Part shown: piece after piece, positions 1-9,392 of the stretch
Layout: each line of letters begins with the position of its first letter
Position numbering within the stretch: position 1 is the stretch's first letter
Source: Icerya purchasi
Taxonomy: Eukaryota; Arthropoda; Insecta; Hemiptera; Monophlebidae
Direction of reading: 5' to 3'
Assembly (NCBI GenBank): GCA_039619475.1
Contig: CM077115.1
Location: 590,513,643-590,577,642, forward strand
Length of the DNA stretch: 64,000 nucleotides
The notes under the pieces: generated by a model
The model's input: only the letters and a program-made list of their open reading frames with translations
Databases searched by the model: none
What the model was told of the DNA's origin: nothing
Position numbers and translations under genes: made by a program

Positions 1-266
1 AAACTAAAGCTACGCGAAAGCGGCTACATGGGAAACGGAAAAAACTCGCAGCAAGTAAACAGGCGCAGGCCCCAGAACTCGATTGCGTGTTGATGAGCGC
101 CTGACTTTAAACATGAAGGGAAACCCTATTGAACTTCCTACTGGGATTCAGCCGGTTTTCTCAAGACCAGCGCTATTCACGGATACAAATAAAAGCCATC
201 GAAAACTTCTTCACCCGATGCGCTCATATCCATTGCAATTGAACACGCTAATGCGGTGGAATTTAT
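1..266. other. Left window edge, no gene recognised
   Basis: No protein family, RNA gene or repeat was recognised in this stretch. It directly precedes a LINE ORF2 fragment and could be the more decayed 5' continuation of that element or host flank; the sequence does not decide between them. Confidence 0.3.
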
Positions 267-479
267 GTGAAAAAAAATTGCTCCTTTACCCTATTACCAA
301 AAAATCGATTTTTCGATAAAGACAGTTCTTTTTCTCAGTTTTCAACTCTTTTAGAAAAGCTGTTTCATAGTACATTAGAAAATAATACCAATAATAATAT
401 TATATGTAATAATAATCATCATCATAATAGTAATAATCAAATCAGTATTTATTCTTATTATTATCACACAGTTTCATCC

Positions 480-1424
480 ATGCGCAAATTTGCGCGAGCG
501 ATGAATTGCCGAAATACACTTACTTTTCCTTCCCATGTCTTAATCTTCTCGGATGGCTCCAAGAGTGATGGGGGCGTGGGTGGTGCGTATACGTCTCCTA
601 CGTTCCTACACTCTGAGTCCTTCAGACTTCCTTCCTTCTGCTCTATCTTCTCGGCCGAGTCGATCTCAATTCTTCGTGCAATTCATTTCATATCCTGTAC
701 GAGTGGAGTTCACAAATTCCTGATTGTCTCTGATTCCAAAGGCGTTCTTCAAGCCATCTCCTCTCCTCCTTCTTATACTTCTGACGGTATCATCCTTTCT
801 ATCCGATCTCTTGTCTCCTCTTTATTCTCGTTCCGTTCCATTCTCATAGACTTTCCATGGTTCCCTAGTCATTCCAATATTGGGGTCAATGACTCAGTTG
901 ACTCTTCAGCTCGCTCAGCCGCCCGTATTGGTCCTTTCCTCGACTCTTTCCCTTCCTCAGACATCTTTTCTCTATCACGCTCAAATCATTCCAGACTTTG
1001 GTCTGACATGTATCCATCTTTATTCTCTAATCATTATTCATACTACCGTCTTACTCAACCGGTTCCTAGTTTCCTGCCTTGGTTTCAATCTATTCCTATC
1101 TGTCGTCGTTCCACTGTTGTTTCCTTAATTAGGCTTAGAATCAATCACTCTCTACTCCCCTTTTCTCGCTTTCGATTCGCTTTGTCCCCTTCTCCTTTCT
1201 GCTCTCTTCACGCTTCTGAGCCTTCTTGTATTTGTGATTCAAATCACATCTTATTCGAATGTTCAGCACTCTCTAACGAACGCTCTTTTCTTTACACCCA
1301 ACTTTTAGTTTTGGGTCTTCCTACTCCCTTTAACACTACCTATATTCTTTCCTTCCCATTGCCTTCAGTTATCCCATTGCTACTGTCCTTTGTCCTCTCC
1401 ATTTCTGACCGCCTGGTTATTTAG
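480..1424 (+). pseudogene. LINE ORF2 C-terminal part: RNase H domain and CCHC-like motif
   Basis: This is the 3' part of a non-LTR retrotransposon ORF2. An open frame runs from 267 to the stop at 1422-1424 (385 codons), but its first ~70 codons are low-complexity Asn/His repeats, so the supported part starts near 480. RNase H signatures occur in order: FSDGSK (residue ~94), SAES (~128), VSDSK (~155) and a degraded W-x-PSHS...VDSSARSA block (~195-217). The three acidic residues and the final Asp remain, but the usual GNE-x-AD has decayed to VNDSVD. A C-x-C-x4-H-x4-C motif (CICDSNHILFEC, ~321-332) and an LSFP...SISDRL C-terminus follow. The same C-terminus occurs in the copies at 11.0, 15.8, 36.1 and 38.8 kb, so this is one family. 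Reverse transcriptase is absent, consistent with 5' truncation. The family looks Jockey/LOA-like, but the clade is not settled. Confidence 0.8.
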
Positions 1425-1500
1425 TTATAACTGTTAATTTTTCATGTTGTTGGGTCAAGGCCGCTGGCACGCCCAGGGTAGGATAAAAAAAAAAAAAAAA
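1425..1500 (+). other. LINE 3' UTR with conserved stem-loop and poly-A tail
   Basis: The short 3' UTR after the ORF2 stop contains a two-tier stem-loop at 1452-1474: outer GGG/CCC and inner GCC/GGC around GCT. A poly-A tract starts near 1486. The same architecture precedes the poly-A of seven other LINE tails in the window. By analogy with other LINEs it may be the RNA site recognised by the element's own RT for target-primed reverse transcription; that role is inferred. Confidence 0.7.
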
Positions 1501-1949
1501 AGAGTAGAAAGAAAATACCCGAAAAATCTAAAAAACAAACTACACCCCTAACATAATTGTGTTGAATGATAAATCTGACGATCGATACCAGACGAATATG
1601 TTCTCTGTTATTGAATTATCCAATATGTAATATAAATTAAACGTAAACATAAACATAAATAAAGCCGATAACAATAAGTAGTGTACTGGATTACGTAAAA
1701 TCAGACAGTATAAATTTCTGAAAAAATAAATTAAAACAGAAAAAAAACTTAATTCCAAACATAAAAAATATTAATGTACAGCAAACAGCCCAAGACAGAA
1801 TCCATTGAACGACAAGTATTGTGCAAGGAATAGGAAATAAATAGGAAAGACGCAGGAATATAACATAACTGAAATGGAAGCGTCAAAATTTCACTTGTTA
1901 CATCTTAGTAGTAATAATAATAATAATAATAACCGGTTAATAAGAAGAG
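1501..1949. other. AT-rich spacer with (AAT)n microsatellite
   Basis: Nothing coding was recognised. An (AAT)n microsatellite lies at about 1909-1931, just upstream of the RTE-like LINE remnant. Confidence 0.5.
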
Positions 1950-3670
1950 AAAATTCTAAAGCTCCATCACGAGATTCTACGAAGAGTTCAAAAATAACAA
2001 ATCATGTGGCAATGACGCAATTGTAGCGAAGATGTGGAAATTAGCAACGATCGAAAATGTTGAGAAGTTGCAGAGATTAATATACAGTATAACTAGGAAA
2101 CAGAAAAGATGCCTGATGAAAGGGAAACTGCTCTGATATGGGCAATCCACGAAAAGGGGAAAAAAAACAGACGCGAATAATTACAGGGGCATTCCGCTTT
2201 TGCCAGTAACTTATAAAATATTCTCGCAAGCTATAAGAACAGCTGGATAATCAGCTGGGCCAGTGTCCAGCTGGTTTTCGAAAGGGAAGATCTTGTGCTG
2301 GGAAGATTTTAAATCTTAAATTAATACTAAGCTATAAAAATTAAGAGCCAGCAATTTAGTAGTTACTTTTGTAGATTTTAAAAAAGCTTATGATTCAGTC
2401 GACAGACTACTCAACATCCTAGAGGAGTTTGTAGTGGATGATAAGTTACGATCACTGATTAAGGAATCGTTAACAGACACACAAGATCAAAAATCAAATT
2501 CCGAAGTCTCCTCGGAACCATTTAAAATAAAAACTGGAGTACGGCAAGGATTATCGCCCATACTATTTAATTGCGTTTTGGAAAGGTAATACGGGAATGG
2601 AGAAAATGCACAGGAAGGAATTAAGAAAGTGACTATTAGACGGAAGAAAAACAATCTGCGGGTGGACTGGCTTTTTTTCAGATGACCTAGCACTGCTAGT
2701 AGAAAATGTATAGCAAAGGCCAGGCGTTAAGTTGAAATACTAAGCAAAATAGGACAGCAAAGGTAGATTAATATCTTTTGAGAAAATAGAATTTATCACC
2801 AGTTATAAAAATTCTCCCAACATGATAAAAACTCATAACGGAATAATTGGAAGAGTAGAAGAATTTAAACACCTATGTGAAACGGTTAAGGAAAATGCTG
2901 GAGATAAAAGATCGATGCATGAACGAAAACATAAAATGGAAATAGCTTTCAACTAACACGAAGCGCATACAACAAAAAATCAGTATCCAGAAATGTCAAA
3001 ATAAGACACTGTAATACTGTCATTAAGCCACAGTGCCTGTACGCAGCCGAATGCCTAACCTTGACTTCTAACAGAGAAATACACCGACTGGAAATCAAGG
3101 CGAGCAAAATTATTGGGCCCTAAGAAAGATGAAGAACGTTGAAAACTGAGTATATGAAATAATGGAAAATGTCAGCGACACAATGAAGAAGAGAATAGGC
3201 TACATTCTACGAACATATTAAAAGAATGGGTAATGCCTTACCAAAAAAATTTTTGATTTCTTCGACAGCAATCCAAAAAGTAGAATACATTGGATGGTAC
3301 AAGTCAAAAGAAATTTGGAGCATATGAAGATCTGTGAAAGAGAAATCGAAGACAGAAACAAGTTTGGAAACAAGGTTCAAGTTTTTCAAGAATTCCACGA
3401 AGCTGTAGTAAGGAAAACGGGGGCGGGGATCATGGACAGAAGATAGAGGGAAGACACATTCGAAGAGGATGAAAGAATGCTGGGCAAGGAAATAGAAGGA
3501 AAAGGAAGGAACGAAAGGTAGCTGACATTATGCGTATAATATTTCGTCGTAGTTCGTAATTGGCTAAAGTTGAAAAATTTTTTTTTTTAACAATAATGAT
3601 AAGAATTATTACACGTGGTTCTTAGGTGGCCCATCTCGAAAGAAAATAAATAATAATAATTCTCACGCGA
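1950..3670 (+). pseudogene. Decayed RTE-like non-LTR retrotransposon (RT and C-terminus)
   Basis: Conceptual translation in shifting frames gives reverse transcriptase motifs in the correct order: a KNNKSCGNDAI block near 1990, NNYRGIPLLP near 2180, AGFRKGRSC near 2270, the catalytic FVDFKKAYDS at 2368-2400, GVRQGLSPILFN at 2536-2571, and a damaged catalytic box reading FSDDLALL near 2675-2695 instead of F/YADD. A C-terminal part follows, with a KKIFDFFDSNP block near 3245 and a THSKRMKECW block near 3450. These blocks resemble RTE-type elements of arthropods. Many stops and frameshifts leave no intact ORF, so it is an old dead copy. The 3' end probably lies at the short AAT repeat near 3645-3660. 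No TSD was found. Family assignment is by motif resemblance only. Confidence 0.75.
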
Positions 3671-5140
3671 TGTGCACTGTGAATTAAATTCTTCTTCTTC
3701 TTATTGAGTTGTGTGCTAATGCTATTTTTCGAATTTTACATTACCGGTTAAGTCGCAATATGCTACTTTTTCCGATATTTCATGATTACTACTGTTTTTT
3801 TCTAATGTAATATTTTCCTATTAAATAATTGATTTCATCTTTTATATAAATAACCTCGAGTTAAAAATAGTTTCGTTAATAGATCAGTATAGTTGGAATA
3901 ATTCTTTATCGCTTAGTTATGTGTGGCAGAATTTATCCCGGGTCAGTTTTTCGAATGATGATTAGTAGCGGCTTATAGAAACATTCATTAATCTCCTCAA
4001 ATGGCCTACTCTCTACTCTCTCTGTCGCTGCGTTGATGCCCGCTAAACTTTTGATCATTTACCGCTCTTTTCCAGTTCAATGTTCCGCACTATTTTTCAA
4101 GTAAGCTATGCGAAAAGACGCGTAATCACCAACAAGAATCTTTTCGCTAAACATTTCTGTTGCCACTGATCGCGCTGAATATTTTTCGCTTTTATTCGAT
4201 ATTTGTTAACTATTTCTCTTTTTTTTCCAGACCCGTCAACTGTGCACATTAACCCAGCACAAGCAAAATGTTTTGAAATGTCAGAAAGAAATACAATTAA
4301 CCAACTACGCGACATGGTAGCTGGCTCAAACTATACCTAAAGGCCGTTTTACTCGTGTTTTTATCGTTCTAATTTCCAATTGTTCTAGATAAAATTACTA
4401 AATAAGATACCAAGTAACCAAAAACATATTCCTTTGAAGTGTTAACTTCGCCGTACTTGCAAGTAATTTGGAATTGTTGTTTATAAAACCATAATGCGTT
4501 TTTTTTTTGTTTTTTTTTTGGTTTTTTATTTTTAAAATAAGAACAAGGCAAGTATGCCCGTTTTGTGAATGCCCGACACTCTTATTAACGTTTATTCTAA
4601 GTATACAAAATTACACAACTATTCTTGCTTATCCCTTATACATACCATAATATTAGTTAACTTAAGATTATATAAATTATAACATAGTAAATGTATACAT
4701 AGGTATGCAGATGCGTATACATGCCGTAAATACTCATCTGCATACCAATACATAAGGGTAGCTAAATATCTTCAAATCAAAAAACCTGAGCTTATCTTAA
4801 AGATAAATGTCAGGGGAAGGAAACAAGAAAGGAGAGAACAAATAAATAAAAGGATAACATTAAAAAAAAAAAAAAAAACATTATAAAATAGCAAGATTCG
4901 GGACGTATCTCTTGGGTTTTACTCTTCACACCATTCTTTAAGCCATTTCCTTATTTCTTTTTTCCACGCGTTAAATTTTTGTTCCTTTTAATATATCATT
5001 GGGGGCTTGTACTAATTTAATTAAAACTGAATCATCACTGTTACCAATTAGTAGATTTGCGCCTCGATGATAGATGTAATGTGTACTACTGTGGTTTCTT
5101 GTTAACCGAATTTTTTGCCTGGATGGTAATATTTTATATT
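3671..5140. other. AT-rich stretch without recognised gene
   Basis: No coding family was recognised on either strand. There are homopolymer tracts near 4501-4530 and 4861-4879, and a short inverted repeat with 12-bp arms (4702-4713 and 4735-4746, GGTATGCAGATG and its complement). Confidence 0.4.
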
Positions 5141-5587
5141 ATTGACATTAAGGCCGTGTTTACGAAAAAGGTTTTTGGGGGTTAACCGATCCCCCCAACT
5201 TGAACTGAAATGGTTATTTTATAAATACACAAAAATCTGAAAAAAATTAAAAATTTAAAATAAATATCGATGATTTTTTATGGTGTTCTTACCTTTAAAA
5301 GAAAAAAGAAAAGAAAAAATATGCTCCATACTTTTAGATACTTCAATAATACTTTATGCAAAATTTTTTATTACAAGTATAATCAATAACGTGCGTAATT
5401 TTTATTAACGTGTTTATACGGAGGGTAATTCGTTTATGTGAATTATTAATACATAAATCAAAATGATGGAAATTATTAATAGTACGAATATTAGTGAAAA
5501 ACATATTGTTATTTATAAAATAAATATGCGAAGAAAATTTTCAAAACTCCGCCTTTTCAAAATTCTGGACACGGCCCTAATTGACAT
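5141..5587. mobile_element. hAT-type MITE, copy 1, with perfect 8-bp TSD
   Basis: The element spans 5149-5579 (431 bp) and is flanked by identical 8-bp repeats ATTGACAT (5141-5148 and 5580-5587). Its termini are inverted: TAAGGCCGTG at the left, and CACGGCCCTA at the right, which reads TAGGGCCGTG in reverse. An 8-bp TSD and termini of the form (C/T)AGGG fit non-autonomous hAT transposons. The AT-rich interior has no ORF. A second copy lies at 45461-45856. Confidence 0.8.
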
Positions 5588-5904
5588 CAAATTCTAGTAA
5601 TCTATAATAGAAATAGTACATCCTTTCCTTTCACGCATAATTGATTTAAAGTCGATTTATTTTCAGTCGCGGAATATAAGTGTTTCAAACACCTTTTCTG
5701 CATTTTGCTTATTTTATTTATTTCCGTTTTCTTCTTAGCCTCACATAATATATTTGAATTTCATATAAAATTCTAGACATTATTATTGAATTATAATATA
5801 TACGTAGTGTTGCTAGAACCTGTTTTATTTCATGTAAAGCTGGAATTGTGACTGTCTTATTTTCGAATTTAAACTTTGATGTATTTTTTCCAGTTTAAGG
5901 ATTT

Positions 5905-5905
<1 letters not shown>
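5588..5905. other. AT-rich spacer
   Basis: No gene or repeat was recognised. The stretch runs into the (TA)n tract that borders the foldback element. Confidence 0.3.
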
Positions 5906-5908
<3 letters not shown>

Positions 5909-5949
<41 letters not shown>

Positions 5950-6736
5950 CGGTCATTTTGGCCTCGCAAGGGGCTGTGCCCCTTGACCCCTCTTGCTTTC
6001 ATTTCTGTCTCTTTCTCTTCTATAAATTTACAACGTAATTCTTACTGGCATCAACACACACAAAAAATAACATAACCACAAAAATCCTATTCTAACATTT
6101 AACTTCCGTTATATAAAATTAAGACATTTTTTCGTTACATATTTCGTTACATATTTCATTACATAAAATTGTGACATTTTTTAAATAACAATAACAAAAA
6201 TCCTATAAAATATAACAAACGTTACATAAAATTGGGACATTTTTTGTGACATTTTTTGGAATGGGGGGTAGCCTAAAAATTACGTTGTAATTAATATATA
6301 TTAATTACAACGTAATTCTTAGGCTACCCCCCATTCGAAAAAATGTCCCAATTTTATGTAACGCTAAATGTCCAAAAAAAATGTCCCAATTTTATGTAAC
6401 GCTAAATGTCCCAAAAAAATGTCCCAAATTTATGTAACGTTTGTTATATTTTATAGGATTTTTGTTATTGTTATTTAAAAAATGTCACAATTTTATGTAA
6501 TGAAATATGTAACGAAATATGTAACGAAAAAATGTCTTAATTTTATATAACGGAAGTTAAATGTTAGAATAGGATTTTTGCGTGTGTTGATGCCAGTAAG
6601 AATTACGTTGTAAATTTTGATCATTTTATACAAAGTTTAGAAGAGAAAGAGACAGAAATGAAAGCAAGAGGGGTCAAGGGGCACAGCCCCTTGCGAGGCC
6701 AAAATGGCCGAGTTTATATATATATATATATATATA
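5909..6736. mobile_element. Large foldback (head-to-head inverted) element embedded in (TA)n
   Basis: Two long inverted arms meet at a centre near 6297/6298: left arm about 5945-6297, right arm about 6298-6714. Each arm holds a unit bounded by its own inverted ends, TTACAACGTAATTCTTA at one side and its complement at the other (about 6027-6290 and 6304-6612). Outside these units lies a further inverted segment ending in a compact hairpin, CAAGGGGC and GCCCCTTG separated by 3 nt, then ACTCGG/CCGAGT at the extremes. The right arm is longer because it has about 2.5 tandem copies of a ~38-bp unit around 6340-6425. (TA)n tracts lie on both sides. There is no ORF. It is a non-autonomous foldback element of unknown superfamily; degenerate family members occur at 26.23-26.47 kb. 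Confidence 0.75.
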
Positions 6737-6984
6737 CGTATATATACATATAGATATTTAAAATTGTTTACGTTCTCAAGCGGTGGACAACAACGCAAAT
6801 GATTATTGTTATTTACATGAAGAGTTCATATATGCAATCATTATTATGGAGGGTAATTCGCGGATCGTGTGTACCATATGTTTAGCACTGTTCCGAATGT
6901 GAAGTAATTTAGATTTATTTATATTTATACATAGGCTTCTATTATTTCACAAAATATCACCTTTTATAAGATTAACCATAAAAA

Positions 6985-8628
6985 TCAAAAACTATATCAG
7001 AAAAATGTATCTGAACTATCGATCAAGTATAATCTCTCGCTATATGAAAACACTGCTATATTTTATGACAAAGCTAGTTCGATGTCTATTACATAATAAT
7101 AAATTCGAACATTACAATAAAACGATCAGTCAGCTTACAACTAAGGACAACAGTTTATGGAAAGCATGTATGCAGTATAATAAGCAATTTACAATTCTGC
7201 CCCCATTGTTTGACGTCAGTAATAATAATTATATATACACTGAAATAGATAAAGCTAACCTGTTAGCTGTGCACTATGGCGAAGTGCATAGTCAGAATAT
7301 ACATCTCTCAACGAAATATATGAATATCAAAATTAGAAAAGCCATAGAATCCTATTTTAATAAACAAACAAATGAGAACATCACTTATGCTACTCCAAAA
7401 GAAATCGTATCATGCATCAAGCGTCTAAAGCCTAAATCTTCTTTGGGACATGATAATATTAGTGTTGCATGCATAAAAAAGTTGCCATTTATAGGGGCAA
7501 TGGAACTGTGTAATATAATAAATGCCATTTTTACACATGAATATTATCCAAAATCCTGGAAAATAACAAAAACTATTGCCTTACCCAAAGTAGGAAAAGA
7601 CGCGTCTGAAATTACTAATATACGACCTATCAGTTTGCTGAGTAATTTGAACAAGGTAATTTTGAAAAAAGCATACTAAAAGGACTGAGGGACCATGCCG
7701 AAAACAATGACATTATCCCCAAAATTCAATTTGGTTTTCGTCCCAGACACTCCACCGTGCATCAGGTTGCGAGAATTACCGAGGCTATTACCCATGGTTT
7801 TAATTGTAATAAACATACAGGAATGGTATTTTTTGATGTAGCTAAGGCTTTCGATACCGCATGGCATGAGGGAATCACATATAAAATGATAAATTACAAC
7901 TTCCCAAATTATCTTATAAAACTAATAAGTAGTTTTACCTTACAAATAGACTATTTTATGTAAACGTCAGCGCTTCTAAATCTACTTTAAACCCCATGTT
8001 AGCGGAGGTACCGCAAGGCAGTGTGTTAGGTCCTTTTTTATTTACGCTTTTCTTATCTGATTTTCCGAAACTTCCAAATACTGAAATTGCCATGTATGCA
8101 GATGACACGGCTTTGTTCACTAGTTCACACAGACCACAGACTATCGCTAATCAGGTTGCAGAGTAGCATAACTCGTACATTACGATATTTCAAGAAGTGG
8201 CGCGTAAGTATAAATCCATCCAAAACTGAAGCAATACTATTTACTAGGCGAAGACCTGCTCTACCCAATAACTTAATTTTCAACAATGCCTCCGTGCAAT
8301 GGGCCGAAACAACGCGCTACTTAGGAGTAGTACTGGAAAGTATAAATCATACCTTAGCAGCAGTAATAAACTAATCATCTATAAAATGCTAATAAGGCCT
8401 GTCATTATCTGTGCGTGTCCTGTGCGGTCATCTGTTTCAAATAGCACATATATGAAACTTCAGGTGCTACAAAATAGGTGCCTGAGGTACGTACTGCGAG
8501 CAAATAGGTATGCAAAGGTAACGGATATGCATGATTACACAGGAGTCTCCCATTTTTTAAAAGATTTCATCCTTGGTATAACATATATAAATTCTGCAAA
8601 GATTGTAAAGTCCACAGCAATGAACTAA
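6985..8628 (+). pseudogene. Jockey-like ORF2: reverse transcriptase (frameshifted)
   Basis: The RT domain is spread over four frames. The first open piece (7005-7679) has the region before the palm, KPKSSLGHDNIS and the IRPISLLSN motif. After a shift near 7680, QFGFRPRHST and the catalytic FFDVAKAFDTAWH appear (about 7722-7875). VPQGSVLGP follows at about 8009-8035 and the catalytic YADDTALF at 8095-8118. After an in-frame stop at 8164-8166, the thumb (KTEAILFTRRRP, TTRYLGVVLE) runs to about 8340, and a C-terminal piece with LQNRCLRYVLRANRYAKV ends near 8628. Motif spacing and wording match the Jockey clade. The endonuclease and ORF1 are missing through 5' truncation, and there is no RNase H domain, as usual for Jockey. 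Catalytic Asp residues remain but the frameshifts make it inactive. A relative lies at 47.66-49.45 kb. Confidence 0.85.
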
Positions 8629-9049
8629 TTAGGCCAATCGGAAATTACGATTCCAGGCGACTAAAATATATGTATAGCAAATATAAACACCGTAGGCTTA
8701 AGCATAATCTTTTGAAGTAAGACAGTGAGTTGCAAATATGAAGTGTATATTCTGTAGGCGGAGCTTAGTGCGTGTATGTGTGTGTGTATGTAAAATAATA
8801 CTTTATAAGTGGGCTAATAATAAGCTGGTAAGATGCGAATATTAACATATGTTATATTATGGCGCCGGTTTTTTTTTATTAAATTTATAAATGCAATTGA
8901 TTAACATTTATCCGTAACGTTGATTGTTTTGTATGCGTCTATACTACTGTATTGTAGCGAGGCTAACGGGCCGATACACAATCGTTTCTATAATAAGTAT
9001 TAACAATTGTAACGAACGTGGTTAATAAATTCTTTCTTTCTTTCTTTCT
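8629..9049 (+). other. 3' UTR of the Jockey-like LINE
   Basis: This is noncoding sequence between the ORF2 end and the (TTTC)n tail, inside the TSD-bounded insertion. It contains a short GT-rich run near 8773-8790. Confidence 0.6.
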
Positions 9050-9087
9050 TAGGCTTCTATTATGATGTGCTCATTTACTAAAATTAT

Positions 9088-9392
9088 CTATATCCTCTTG
9101 TAATAATAAAATAAACTTTAATAACAAACAATATAGATCAATAAATCAGATAAATACCTATTTAGAAACGTTTTCGGGCATAACCCATCATCAGCTAACA
9201 CTAACTTAAAGGAAACTTAAAACATACTAAGTTTCCTTTAAGTTAGTGTTAGCTGATGATGGGTTATGCCCGAAAACGTTTCTAAATAGGTATTTATCTG
9301 ATTTATTGATCTATATTGTTTGTTATTAAAGTTTATTTTATTATACCATTTTAACAAACAGGATGTATTCACCTACATCCTCTTGTAATAAT
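9088..9392. mobile_element. Palindromic, Penelope-like terminal element with TSD-like flanks
   Basis: Two 117-bp arms (9103-9219 and 9228-9344) are perfect or nearly perfect reverse complements separated by 8 bp. A 28-bp asymmetric tail follows (9345-9372). A direct repeat matching at 19 of 20 positions flanks the whole (9088-9107 and 9373-9392, core ATCCTCTTGTAATAAT), consistent with insertion. The repeated TGATGATGGGTTATGCCCGAAA stretch resembles the hammerhead-bearing terminal repeats reported for Penelope-like retroelements, in which inverted partial copies are common. No Penelope RT or GIY-YIG gene is present, so the family name is a hypothesis. A degenerate relative lies at 26.47-26.61 kb. 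Confidence 0.6.
9247..9290 (+). ncRNA. Candidate hammerhead ribozyme core
   Basis: CTGATGA (9253-9259) and GAA (9272-9274) are separated by a possible helix II: GGGT (9261-9264) with GCCC (9268-9271) and loop TAT, leaving one unpaired T at 9260. Helix III would be AAC/GTT (9275-9277 with 9278-9280) with no loop, which suggests dimeric action. The cleavable base would be T9281. Helix I would be TTAG (9249-9252) with CTAA (9282-9285). The palindrome places the same core on the minus strand in the left arm. Activity is unproven: the short helices and the extra T weaken the case. Confidence 0.4.

Larger units (their letters stand above)
6932..9063 (+). mobile_element. Jockey-like LINE, 5'-truncated, with 14-bp TSD
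   Basis: A 14-bp direct repeat TAGGCTTCTATTAT (6932-6945 and 9050-9063) flanks a 2104-bp insertion (6946-9049). The insertion starts inside ORF2 and ends with a (TTTC)n tail at 9030-9049, as expected of a 5'-truncated LINE inserted by target-primed reverse transcription. The TSD copies are identical although the coding region has several frameshifts, suggesting moderate age. Confidence 0.9.

Noticed and set aside
880..1128. 82-codon plus-strand frame inside the first LINE
   Set aside because: It overlaps the RNase H frame in another phase and has no motif; treated as a shadow.
2487..2693. Minus-strand frame across the RTE-like RT
   Set aside because: Antisense shadow of the RT motifs GVRQG and SDDL on the plus strand.
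4702..4746. 12-bp inverted repeat GGTATGCAGATG
   Set aside because: Too short and isolated to call an element or RNA gene.
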